DNA of 64,000 bases from Candidatus Saccharimonadota bacterium (GTDB lineage: Bacteria; Patescibacteriota; Saccharimonadia; Saccharimonadales; Saccharimonadaceae): contig WRHJ01000001.1 in assembly GCA_009783305.1 (NCBI GenBank), positions 124,001-188,000 on the forward strand, written 5' to 3'. Shown piece after piece: positions 54,089 to 62,817 of this stretch. The notes under the pieces were generated by a model. The model made no database searches and was not told where the DNA came from. It worked only from the letters and a program-made list of their open reading frames with translations. The position numbers were made by a program, and so were the translations under genes. Position 1 is the first letter of the stretch. Every line of letters begins with the position of its first letter.

Positions 54089-55561
54089 TTATTGTTCAGA
54101 ATCTTTGCGCATGGGCGGGAACGGAACACCTTCGCGGGCAGACACGCCTTCAAGCAACCAGAAGTTGCGCTCAGAATTGCCCCAGCCACAGGTGGGCGGC
54201 ATACCATATTCAAGCATTTCGACAAAATCTTCGTCCATCATCTGAGCTTCAGCATCTCCAGCGTCGCGCAAAGCTTGTTGCTCCTGAAAGCGCTCTAACT
54301 GATCGAGCGGGTCATTAAGTTCGGAATAGCCATTGCCCATCTCGGTGCCAAAGATGATGGGGTGGAAGCGTTCGGTGACGCGCGGGTCATCGGCATATTT
54401 TTTGGCTAGTGGAGATATCTCAACTGGTTCATGAATCAGCCAGAAGGGACCGGCAGAACTGCGACGGATGATTTTCCAAACGTAATCGAGCAGCCGCGAA
54501 GCACTGGCATTGTCGTCAAACTTCATGTTATGTTCTCTGAGAATATTTTTCAATTGTTCGGCGTCAGGGTTAAAGACATCGATGTTGAATTTCTCTTTCA
54601 TGAGGTCAGCATAAGCGATGACGGGCCACTCGCAGTCGAGATCTACTTGCATATCGCCATTATTGAATTGCAGGGTGCCCCAAGTCTCTTTGGCGACATA
54701 TTTGATCATGGCTTCGTAAAGCTTCATACCGTCACGATAATCTTGGTAGGCAGCGTAAGATTCCATGGCAATATGTTCAGGAAGATGCTCCTCATCCATG
54801 CCCTCGTTGCGAAAACGCGGGCCAATGTCATAGACGCGCTCGTACCCTCCGCCAATTAAACGTTTGAGGGGGAGCTCTTGTGAAATGCGAAGATAGAAGT
54901 CCTGGTCTAAGGCTTCCATGCGGGTGACAAATGGATTGGCGTCCGCGCCGCCGGTGGTATGTTCTAAGACTGGAGTATTAATTTCGATGAAACCGTGCTG
55001 ATTAAGAAAATCGCGTGTAGCGGTCCAGAATTTACTACGGCGCAGGAAACGTTCGCGCACTTCAGGATTAACTGCCATATCGACGTAGCGGCGGCGGAGG
55101 CGTTCTTCTTTGTTGGTAAAACCGTCACGTCCCGGCAGAGGGCGGAGAGCTTTGGTAAGAATTCGTATGGATTCAGTGAAGACGGATATTTCGCCAGTTT
55201 TTGATTTGCCGACAGTTCCAGTGGCACCGATGAAGTCGCCGGTATCGAGTAGTTTGAGCTGCTCCATGCCAATATGACCTTTTTCGGTATTGAGCGGGCT
55301 TAATGTGTCGGACTTGATAAAAAGTTGGATTTGGGCGGTGGAATCATCAATCACAATGAAGGCGAGCTTGCCAAAACTGCGGATACTGACTACGCGGCCA
55401 ACGACGTTGACGCTTTTATCCTCCGCGCCAGCATAATCGTCGATAAGTTCTTTAATGCTGACCGTACGATAACTTTTGGCTGGGTAGGGGTCAATGCCGA
55501 TAGCCCGCAGCTCATTAAGTTTGCGAATACGTTCGTCTCTAAAATCTTTAAGTGTAGCCAT
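54089..55561 (-). CDS. lysS: lysyl-tRNA synthetase (class II)
   Basis: VVGRVVSIRSFGKLAFIVIDD, FIEINTPVLEHTTGGADANPFVT, RFRNEGMDEEH. Confidence 0.93.
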   Translation of the reverse strand: MATLKDFRDERIRKLNELRAIGIDPYPAKSYRTVSIKELIDDYAGAEDKSVNVVGRVVSIRSFGKLAFIVIDDSTAQIQLFIKSDTLSPLNTEKGHIGMEQLKLLDTGDFIGATGTVGKSKTGEISVFTESIRILTKALRPLPGRDGFTNKEERLRRRYVDMAVNPEVRERFLRRSKFWTATRDFLNQHGFIEINTPVLEHTTGGADANPFVTRMEALDQDFYLRISQELPLKRLIGGGYERVYDIGPRFRNEGMDEEHLPEHIAMESYAAYQDYRDGMKLYEAMIKYVAKETWGTLQFNNGDMQVDLDCEWPVIAYADLMKEKFNIDVFNPDAEQLKNILREHNMKFDDNASASRLLDYVWKIIRRSSAGPFWLIHEPVEISPLAKKYADDPRVTERFHPIIFGTEMGNGYSELNDPLDQLERFQEQQALRDAGDAEAQMMDEDFVEMLEYGMPPTCGWGNSERNFWLLEGVSAREGVPFPPMRKDSEQ

Positions 55562-55573
55562 TATATGAATATA

Positions 55574-56035
55574 TTAAGATAATTCGATTACTTTGTAAAC
55601 TTTACCGTTGGGGAGAGTGGCAGCATCGCCAACTTTTAGGCCCATAAGGGCTTGGCCAATGGGCGATTCATTGCTAATCCTGCCCTCTAGGGGATTGGCT
55701 TCTACAGCGCCAACGACCGTAAAGGTTTGTTGTTTATTGCCGGTCTTGACGACGACGGTAGCACCTAGAGCAACTTTTTCTTTTTTGCCGGTGCGGATAA
55801 TTTTAGCATTTTTAAGAATACCTTGAATTTCTAAAATTCTGCCTTCGAGGACCTTTTGTTCGCTGCGCGCGGAAGAATATTCTTCGTTTTCAGAAAGGTC
55901 GCCAAAAGCGCGGGCGGTAGCAATGCGCTCAGCGATAGCGGGGCGCTGGGCAATCAGTTGCTCAAGCTCTTTCTCTAATTCTTTACGGCCATCAGCAGTG
56001 ATACTAACAGGTTTCATAATAACTCTCCTACTCAA
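55574..56035 (-). CDS. greA: transcription elongation factor GreA
   Basis: ARAFGDLSENEEYSSARSEQ, SPIGQALMGLKVGD. Confidence 0.95.
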   Translation of the reverse strand: MSRRVIMKPVSITADGRKELEKELEQLIAQRPAIAERIATARAFGDLSENEEYSSARSEQKVLEGRILEIQGILKNAKIIRTGKKEKVALGATVVVKTGNKQQTFTVVGAVEANPLEGRISNESPIGQALMGLKVGDAATLPNGKVYKVIELS

Positions 56036-56050
56036 CTTATCTTTGTTGAT

Positions 56051-57286
56051 CTAGTATAGTTTATTGATGAAGTCGTTAAGTGTCAAGAGTTTTGTCTGCC
56101 CAGTTTTACGGTCTGTGATTTCAACTTGATCATTGGTCAGAGTTTTGTCGCTAATGACGACGCGATGAGGGATGCCCATGAGTTCGGCATCGGCAAATTT
56201 TTCACCAGCACGAGCTTCTGTACGATCATCCCAGAGGAATAGGTCCGAGTATTTTTCGTAGATTTCAGCGCATTTTTTGATACCGTTTTCACCTAGTCCG
56301 ATAAGGTAATATTTGAATGGAGTAATCGTTTCGGGCCAGACTAGACCTTTGTCGTCGGCAAATTTTTCAGCAATTACGCCCATGAGGCGGCTGATGCCGA
56401 TGCCGTAGCAGCCCATGTAGGCATAATGACGATTGCCATCTTTGTCGGTGAATTCGAGACCAAGCGGTTCGGAATATTTGTAGCCGAGCGAGAAGATGTT
56501 GCCAACTTCGGAAGCGGTGTAGGTAGTAAAGTCTGACTTTTTGGCGCCAAGATCAGCAAGAACTTCGTCATTAAACACTTCTTCATTGATACAGATAGAC
56601 TTGTCGGCGTTCATATAGATGGTGTCCTCGCCAACATCAAGTAGAGTTTGATATTCGTGACTGTATTTACTAAATACGCCGCCAGAGGCGAAAGTTTTAT
56701 ATGTAATGTCGCCGATACCGAGGCGATCATAGACTTTCGTATAAGCGGCGGCGGCACGCTCATAGAAAGCCTCGTGCTCTTCGCGGCTAGCGGAAAAATC
56801 ATACATGTCTTTCATCAGGAATTCGCGGCCGCGCATGATGCCGGATTTGGCGCGGAGTTCGTTGCGGAATTTGGTCTGAAATTGGTAAATATAAATAGGC
56901 AGATCTTTGTAACTGTTGATGTGTTGACGCAACATGTCGGTCAGAGGTTCTTCGTGAGTGGGGGCGAGGCCAACTTCGCCGCCAGCGGCAAGTTCAGTTT
57001 TAAACCAAATATCTACTTTGGCAGAATCCCACCGGTCGGTGATTTCCCAGATTTCACGGCGTTGTAGGGTGGTCATAAGCAGTTCTTGGCCGCCAATGGC
57101 GTTCATCTCTTCACGGACAACTTGTTTGATGTTTTCGATCACGCGTAAACCGAGCGGGAGATAATTATAGGCGCCAGCCATTTCTTTGCTAATATAGCCG
57201 GCACGGATGAGGAGTTGGGCGTTTTTGCTGACTTCGTCTGCGGGAGCAGATTTTGAAGTCTTAGTAAATAGTTCGGATCTTTTCAT
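56051..57286 (-). CDS. proS: prolyl-tRNA synthetase (short form)
   Basis: GAYNYLPLGLRVIENIKQVVREEMN, LAPTHEEPLTDM, ELRAKSGIMRGREFLMKDMYDF. Confidence 0.93.
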   Translation of the reverse strand: MKRSELFTKTSKSAPADEVSKNAQLLIRAGYISKEMAGAYNYLPLGLRVIENIKQVVREEMNAIGGQELLMTTLQRREIWEITDRWDSAKVDIWFKTELAAGGEVGLAPTHEEPLTDMLRQHINSYKDLPIYIYQFQTKFRNELRAKSGIMRGREFLMKDMYDFSASREEHEAFYERAAAAYTKVYDRLGIGDITYKTFASGGVFSKYSHEYQTLLDVGEDTIYMNADKSICINEEVFNDEVLADLGAKKSDFTTYTASEVGNIFSLGYKYSEPLGLEFTDKDGNRHYAYMGCYGIGISRLMGVIAEKFADDKGLVWPETITPFKYYLIGLGENGIKKCAEIYEKYSDLFLWDDRTEARAGEKFADAELMGIPHRVVISDKTLTNDQVEITDRKTGQTKLLTLNDFINKLY

Positions 57287-57309
57287 AGATTGATTATATC
57301 ATGGAAAGA

Positions 57310-59490
57310 TTATGCTCCAGGGTATTCATCCATAGACGAGATGAGCATATCGCGGGGACGATTACCGTTGGGGGGGGCTACGACGCCCATTTCTTCAAGT
57401 TCATCGATGATAGAGGCGGCTTTGCCGTAGCCGATTTTGAGGCGACGCTGCAAGAGTGAGGTAGACATTTTGCGAGCTTGAAGGCCGACCTCGGTGGCCT
57501 GGCGGGCAAGGTCACCATTGCCGGAAAGTTCGGTGTTGAGCTCAATGCCCGGCATACCTTTAATTTGAACGTGTTGAGAAACAACATCATCGTTGTAGTC
57601 TGGCGGACTTTGTTGGCGGAGAAAATCAGTAACACGACCAATTTCATCATCGGAGACAAAGGAACCCTGGACACGCTTAGGTTTGCCCATCATTTCAGTA
57701 GTCAGGAAAAGCATGTCGCCCATGCCTAGAAGCTTTTCGGCGCCGCCCATGTCGAGCATGACACGCGAATCGATATTGTTGTTAACAGCAAAGGCAATGC
57801 GGCCTGGTATGTTGGCCTTGATTAGACCAGTAATGACTTTAACTTCTGGCCGCTGGGTGGCGAGAACCAGATGGATGCCGCTGGCGCGGCCTTTGGCGGC
57901 GATGCGAACAATGAGCGCCTCAAGGTCTTTGCCGGCCATCATCATAAGGTCGGCCATTTCGTCGACCACGACAACGATATATGGCATTTTGCCGGCGTCA
58001 TGAGTCTGCGGGTTGCCGTCGGCGTCATTAACGGTGACTTTGCCGCCGTTTTTAGCCATTTTGGCGTTATAATCCGCAATGTTTTTAACCCGTTCTTCCG
58101 ACATTAGGCTGTAGCGGCGCTCCATTTCGTTAACGCTCCACTTAAGAGCAGAGACGGCTTTTTCGACACTAGTGATAACAGGGGCGAGAAGGTGCGGGAT
58201 GTCTTCGTATTGAACCATTTCAACTTGCTTGGGATCGATAATAACAAGTTTTAAGTCGGAAGGCGAGTTGCGATAAAGGAGTGAAATTAGCAGAGAATTC
58301 ATCATGACTGACTTGCCAGAACCAGTAGTGCCAGCAATGAGCAGGTGCGGCATTTTAACGAGACTGCCGATGACGGACTGACCGGAAATATCTTTGCCAA
58401 CACCAAAAGTGAGTGGGGCGGACGAGTCAGCCCAGTCGCTGCTTTCGATGATGCCGCGCAGGCCAACTTCTGCGGATTTAGTGTTGGGGATTTCGACGCC
58501 AACACTGCGTGAGTTGGGTATGGGGGCCTCGATGCGGATTTTATCTTTAGCCAGGTTGAGCGAAAGGTCACGATCAAGCGTGGTAATTTTGGTGAGTTTG
58601 ACCCCAGACGGCGGTTTCATAGTGTATTGTGTGACGCGCGGACCGATGTTGGCTCCTTCCATTTCGACATCTATGCCGAATTCGCTGAGGGTGTTTTTGA
58701 TAATAAGGGCATTTTGTTGGATATTGCCGGCATCGGCAGGAGATTGTTTTTTCTCGAGCAGATCAATTGGCGGGGTTTTCCAATTGGGATCGGAAATGGC
58801 GACGAGAGCGGTTTTTTTATCGTCAGTTTTAGCGGGGGCGGTAGACTTTTGGCCCTTTTTACTGCTGCCGTCCATGACTTCGACGCCGGGTTTAATTTTG
58901 AGATCAATTTCGCCTTCGGGAATTTCGGTGGTTTTGCGCATGACTTTGGCATTGTCGGCATCTTCTTTGGCTTTGTTGGTACGGAAGAGCCGCGCGATGG
59001 ATTTAAAGAGAGCTAGAGGGGTTTTGGCGAGCATAAATAGCACAGTAATCAGGATGAGGACTACGTAGATGAAGACAGCGACACCTGGTTCGGCGAATTT
59101 GGAAATGAAGCCATTTAAAAATTCGCCGACAATGCCACCGGTGGGATTCGGCTCGCCAATAGTGGGCACACCAAAGATACCAGAAAATAAGATGATGGCG
59201 AGCAAGGAGGTAAACCAGATGATCCCAGGGACTTTATTGTCATCACTTTTAAAGATGAGAACTGCGAGATAGGCGAGCAGAACCGGTAAAAGGTAAGATG
59301 CATAACCAATGAGGTAAATCCCACCATCACGAATATCGTTCAGGATGCTACCGCCACCGCCAAACCAAGTCAGAACTAAAAGGATAGCTATGGCGATCAT
59401 AAGGAGAGCTACAATTTGACGCCAAAAACCACCGGGTACTTCGTGAGTTTTGGGGGCCTCTTTGTTTTTCTTACCTCGCTTTTTAGCCAT
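57310..59490 (-). CDS. ftsK: DNA translocase FtsK
   Basis: LIAGTTGSGKSVMMNSLL, IDPKQVEMVQYEDIPHLL, LATQRPEVKVITGLIKANIPGRIAF. Confidence 0.95.
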   Translation of the reverse strand: MAKKRGKKNKEAPKTHEVPGGFWRQIVALLMIAIAILLVLTWFGGGGSILNDIRDGGIYLIGYASYLLPVLLAYLAVLIFKSDDNKVPGIIWFTSLLAIILFSGIFGVPTIGEPNPTGGIVGEFLNGFISKFAEPGVAVFIYVVLILITVLFMLAKTPLALFKSIARLFRTNKAKEDADNAKVMRKTTEIPEGEIDLKIKPGVEVMDGSSKKGQKSTAPAKTDDKKTALVAISDPNWKTPPIDLLEKKQSPADAGNIQQNALIIKNTLSEFGIDVEMEGANIGPRVTQYTMKPPSGVKLTKITTLDRDLSLNLAKDKIRIEAPIPNSRSVGVEIPNTKSAEVGLRGIIESSDWADSSAPLTFGVGKDISGQSVIGSLVKMPHLLIAGTTGSGKSVMMNSLLISLLYRNSPSDLKLVIIDPKQVEMVQYEDIPHLLAPVITSVEKAVSALKWSVNEMERRYSLMSEERVKNIADYNAKMAKNGGKVTVNDADGNPQTHDAGKMPYIVVVVDEMADLMMMAGKDLEALIVRIAAKGRASGIHLVLATQRPEVKVITGLIKANIPGRIAFAVNNNIDSRVMLDMGGAEKLLGMGDMLFLTTEMMGKPKRVQGSFVSDDEIGRVTDFLRQQSPPDYNDDVVSQHVQIKGMPGIELNTELSGNGDLARQATEVGLQARKMSTSLLQRRLKIGYGKAASIIDELEEMGVVAPPNGNRPRDMLISSMDEYPGA

Positions 59491-59512
59491 GAGGATATTG
59501 TAGCATAATCTG

Positions 59513-61699
59513 CTAGTTTTGCGGAACGTGTTTCATGCTGAGCGAGAGACGGCCTTTTTCGTCAATGGCATCGAGGCGAACTTTGACCTCTTGGCCCATG
59601 CTGAGGACTTCTTCGACTTTATTGAGGCGCTTTTCACTGATTTGAGAAATGTGGAGCATGCCGTCAATGCCGGGAAGAATATTGATGAAAGCGCCAAAAT
59701 CTTTGATGCTGACAACTTTTCCAGTATAAATTTTGCCGACTTCGGGCTCTTCGACGAGCGATTTGACCCAGTTGAGGGCTTTTTCGATACTCGCGCCATC
59801 GGAGCTGGCGATAGTAACTAGGCCACTGTCGTCAATGTCGATTTGCGCACCGGTTTCTTTGGTAATTTTATTGATAGTTTCGCCGCCCTTACCAATGATC
59901 GCGCCGATTTTGTCTGGGTTGACCATGAGTTTTTCGATGCGTGGAGCATAGGGCGAGAGTTCTTTACGAGGTTGCTCAATAATTGACATCATGTGCTTCA
60001 TGATAAACATGCGCCCGGCTTTGGCTTGATTTATAGCTTCAGCCAAGATTTTGACGGGAAGGCCGTGGACTTTCATATCCATCTGCAGTGCAGTAATGCC
60101 TTCGGTAGTGCCGGTAACTTTGAAGTCCATATCACCAGCAAAGTCTTCAACGTCCATAAGGTCGGTCAGGACATATGGCTTGTCGCCATCCATCATCAAT
60201 CCCATAGCAACACCAGCGACGGGCCGCTTAAGCGGGACGCCGGCGTCCATGAGAGCCAGACAGCTGGAACAGGTGGCGGCCATAGAAGTCGAACCGTTCT
60301 GGGACATAATTTCTGTGACGCTGCGAATAGCATAGGGAAAATCTTCTTCGGCAGGCAAGACTGGAATCAGAGCGCGTTCAGCAAGATAGCCGTGTCCGAT
60401 TTCGCGGCGGCCAGGGCTGCCCATGCGCTGACATTCGCCAACGGTGTAGCCTGGTGCGTTGTAATGATGCATGTAGCGGCGCTCGCCATCGGTAACTTCC
60501 ATAGTATCCACAATTTGGGCATAACTTAGAGGAGCAAGCGTGACAATATTCAAAGCTTGAGTAACGCCGCGAGTGAATAGTGATGAGCCGTGAGTACGCG
60601 GCAAAATGCCAACTTGGGAACTTAATGGTCGAACTTCGTCAAGTTTGCGACCGTCGGGGCGGACACCGTCCTTGATGACTCCGGCGCGGGCATCATGATG
60701 AACGGCTAACTCGAAGGCGCTGTTGTACTTATCGCGGAAATGTTCATCGTAATATTTGAATTTGGCAGAATGCGCTTCTTCGGGACTCATTTTGGCTGTG
60801 ACGCCAGCTTCTTCATCGCTGACAAGCTTTTCTGACAATTCATCATGCATGGCGTATTTGATTTCATCAATCAGTTGATTGCGCTCCATAGTGTTGGGGT
60901 ATCGAACGTTGGCGCCGAGCTTGCCATCGGTCCATTTGTCGACGACTGCCTGAATTTCTTCGTCGGGCAAAACTAAGGCATACTCCTTATCGGTTACGCC
61001 AACTTTCTCACGAAGTTCTTGCTGCAGCTTAATGGCTGGTTGAATCATTTTGAGGCCCCATTCTAGACCTTTGATGACAATGTCTTCTGGCGCTTCGTTA
61101 GCACCGGCTTCGACCATGACGATGCCGTCGCTCTTGCCTGCAACGACTAAATCTAGGTCAGAAGCAGCGCGTTGTTCCGGGTTTAAGAAGGCTTGATATT
61201 CGCCGTTGACACGACCAATTCGCAAACCAGCAATTGGCCCGTCAAAGGGCACACCAGCCAGATTTAGGGCAGAACTGGCAGCAATCATGGCGATAGAGTC
61301 CGGACGGAAGCTTGGATCCATCGATAAAACAGTGATGACAATTTGAACTTCTTCGCGATAGCCTTTGGGGAAAAGCGGGCGAATTGGGCGATCAATCAGA
61401 CGGCCAATCAAAACGGCCTCGTCTGAGGGCTTGCCTTCGCGTTTGATAAATTTGCTGCCGGAAATCTTGCCGGAGGCATAAAATTTTTCTTCATAGTCAA
61501 TAGAAAGTGGGAAGAAATCTTGGATTACCGGTTTGGTGCCAACGACCACGCTGCCGAGTATGACAGTGTCGCCGTAGCTAACGAGTACGCTTGAGGTGGA
61601 GCGAAAACCGACACGGTTGACCTCCAATGTGAGCGGTTTGCCGCAGAAATCAGTTGACACCTTAATAACATTTTTCCCACTTGGATTAATAATTTCCAT
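59513..61699 (-). CDS. pnp: polyribonucleotide nucleotidyltransferase
   Basis: RPIRPLFPKGYREEVQI, two RNase PH domains, KH GKGGETINKI, S1 IKDFGAFINILPGIDGMLHISQI. Confidence 0.97.
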   Translation of the reverse strand: MEIINPSGKNVIKVSTDFCGKPLTLEVNRVGFRSTSSVLVSYGDTVILGSVVVGTKPVIQDFFPLSIDYEEKFYASGKISGSKFIKREGKPSDEAVLIGRLIDRPIRPLFPKGYREEVQIVITVLSMDPSFRPDSIAMIAASSALNLAGVPFDGPIAGLRIGRVNGEYQAFLNPEQRAASDLDLVVAGKSDGIVMVEAGANEAPEDIVIKGLEWGLKMIQPAIKLQQELREKVGVTDKEYALVLPDEEIQAVVDKWTDGKLGANVRYPNTMERNQLIDEIKYAMHDELSEKLVSDEEAGVTAKMSPEEAHSAKFKYYDEHFRDKYNSAFELAVHHDARAGVIKDGVRPDGRKLDEVRPLSSQVGILPRTHGSSLFTRGVTQALNIVTLAPLSYAQIVDTMEVTDGERRYMHHYNAPGYTVGECQRMGSPGRREIGHGYLAERALIPVLPAEEDFPYAIRSVTEIMSQNGSTSMAATCSSCLALMDAGVPLKRPVAGVAMGLMMDGDKPYVLTDLMDVEDFAGDMDFKVTGTTEGITALQMDMKVHGLPVKILAEAINQAKAGRMFIMKHMMSIIEQPRKELSPYAPRIEKLMVNPDKIGAIIGKGGETINKITKETGAQIDIDDSGLVTIASSDGASIEKALNWVKSLVEEPEVGKIYTGKVVSIKDFGAFINILPGIDGMLHISQISEKRLNKVEEVLSMGQEVKVRLDAIDEKGRLSLSMKHVPQN

Positions 61700-61712
61700 T
61701 TGTCCCTTCCTT

Positions 61713-61758
61713 GGGAAAATAACAGGCGTCTGCCCCGTCAGATGTCTACTATTTTCCC
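61713..61758 (-). promoter_or_regulatory. pnp 5'-leader hairpin (20-bp imperfect stem)
   Basis: GGGAAAATAGTAGACATCTG-ACGGGG-CAGACGCCTGTTATTTTCCC starting 14 nt upstream of the pnp ATG. Confidence 0.75.
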
Positions 61759-61801
61759 ATAATTTAATTTTGCGCTTTCATTATACCACACTTCTCCATA
61801 C

Positions 61802-61830
61802 TTGACAAAATGCTTATATTTTGATACAAT
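61802..61830 (+). promoter_or_regulatory. sigma70-like promoter
   Basis: TTGACA-N17-TACAAT. Confidence 0.7.
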
Positions 61831-61920
61831 AGGAGTTGCTGAGCATGGTGTGGAAATTTTATCATCCACGCTTTACGGCTCAAGTATTGAACCATATATC
61901 TAGGGAGGTAGAGAACGCGC

Positions 61921-62439
61921 ATGGTTTTATTAAGAGAGGTTACAGACACGTTCGTAGTTGTATGTGGCAGATTCGATTGCCACAACAGGGTCATCAAAGA
62001 AGTCTGGATGCCAATTAAAAAGCAACTCATTAAAGAAGGGGTGGCGATGACGGCATCGTATGATGCGGAACAAAATATCACCACTTTCAGCTTTATGCCG
62101 AACGGCGCCATTTATGATGACGACGTGGTTGATGGCATCCGCGAACAGCTGCAGAAAGAACTGCAAAAAGCCAAAAAGAAGGGCTGCAATATCGACGCCA
62201 ACGTGGCGTTGAGGCTAATAGTCGGCAGAATGGCCGACTATATGATACTTGTTATCAATGGCCAAGAAATAAGCCTTACTGTCGATAAGGACCGTTTGAA
62301 CGAGCACCTGCTGGTTGAGGCTACAACGAGGTTTATCGATAAGCTGCAAGAGACGTTTGACGGGAATACGCCGGAAGAAATGGCAAGAGATTTCACGGAA
62401 AACCCTGTAAGCAGCTGCGACGAAGCCTGTTGCTTCTGA
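61921..62439 (+). CDS. hypothetical protein
   Basis: ORF with GGGAGG SD, upstream promoter and downstream terminator. Confidence 0.6.
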   Translation: MVLLREVTDTFVVVCGRFDCHNRVIKEVWMPIKKQLIKEGVAMTASYDAEQNITTFSFMPNGAIYDDDVVDGIREQLQKELQKAKKKGCNIDANVALRLIVGRMADYMILVINGQEISLTVDKDRLNEHLLVEATTRFIDKLQETFDGNTPEEMARDFTENPVSSCDEACCF

Positions 62440-62467
62440 ATGCTCTTTAATGGTGGAGTATCCACCA

Positions 62468-62498
62468 AAAAACCGCCCATTCATGGGCGGTTTTTAAT
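62468..62498. terminator. bidirectional terminator between convergent genes
   Basis: AAAAAACCGCCCATTCATGGGCGGTTTTT. Confidence 0.75.
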
Positions 62499-62507
62499 GT
62501 ACTAAAA

Positions 62508-62774
62508 TTATTTGCGGAGGCCAAGCTTGGCAACGGTAGATTTGTAGAGTTCAAAATCTGTCTTTTCGAGGTATTTGAGTAATTTTTTACGCTTGCCAAC
62601 CATCTGCAGTAGTCCGCGTTTGGCCATGAAATCATGTTTGTGAGTTTTGACGTGATCGGTGACTTCAGCGATGCGTTTGGTTAAAATTGAAATCTGGACC
62701 TCTGGGGAGCCAACATCCTTACCGTCGCGTGCGAGCGCAGCAATAGCCTCAGATTTATTATCTTTAGTAATCAT
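62508..62774 (-). CDS. rpsO: 30S ribosomal protein S15
   Basis: DVGSPEVQISILTKRIAEVTDHVKTHKHDFMAKRGLLQMVGKRKKLLKYL. Confidence 0.96.
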   Translation of the reverse strand: MITKDNKSEAIAALARDGKDVGSPEVQISILTKRIAEVTDHVKTHKHDFMAKRGLLQMVGKRKKLLKYLEKTDFELYKSTVAKLGLRK

Positions 62775-62817
62775 ATTGGGAAGATTTTATCACAGATTGG
62801 CTCTCTCTGCAAGGGAT

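Noticed and set aside
57310-59490. Unusual FtsK, ProS, GreA or DprA architecture
   Set aside because: Motifs and sizes are ordinary for reduced bacterial genomes
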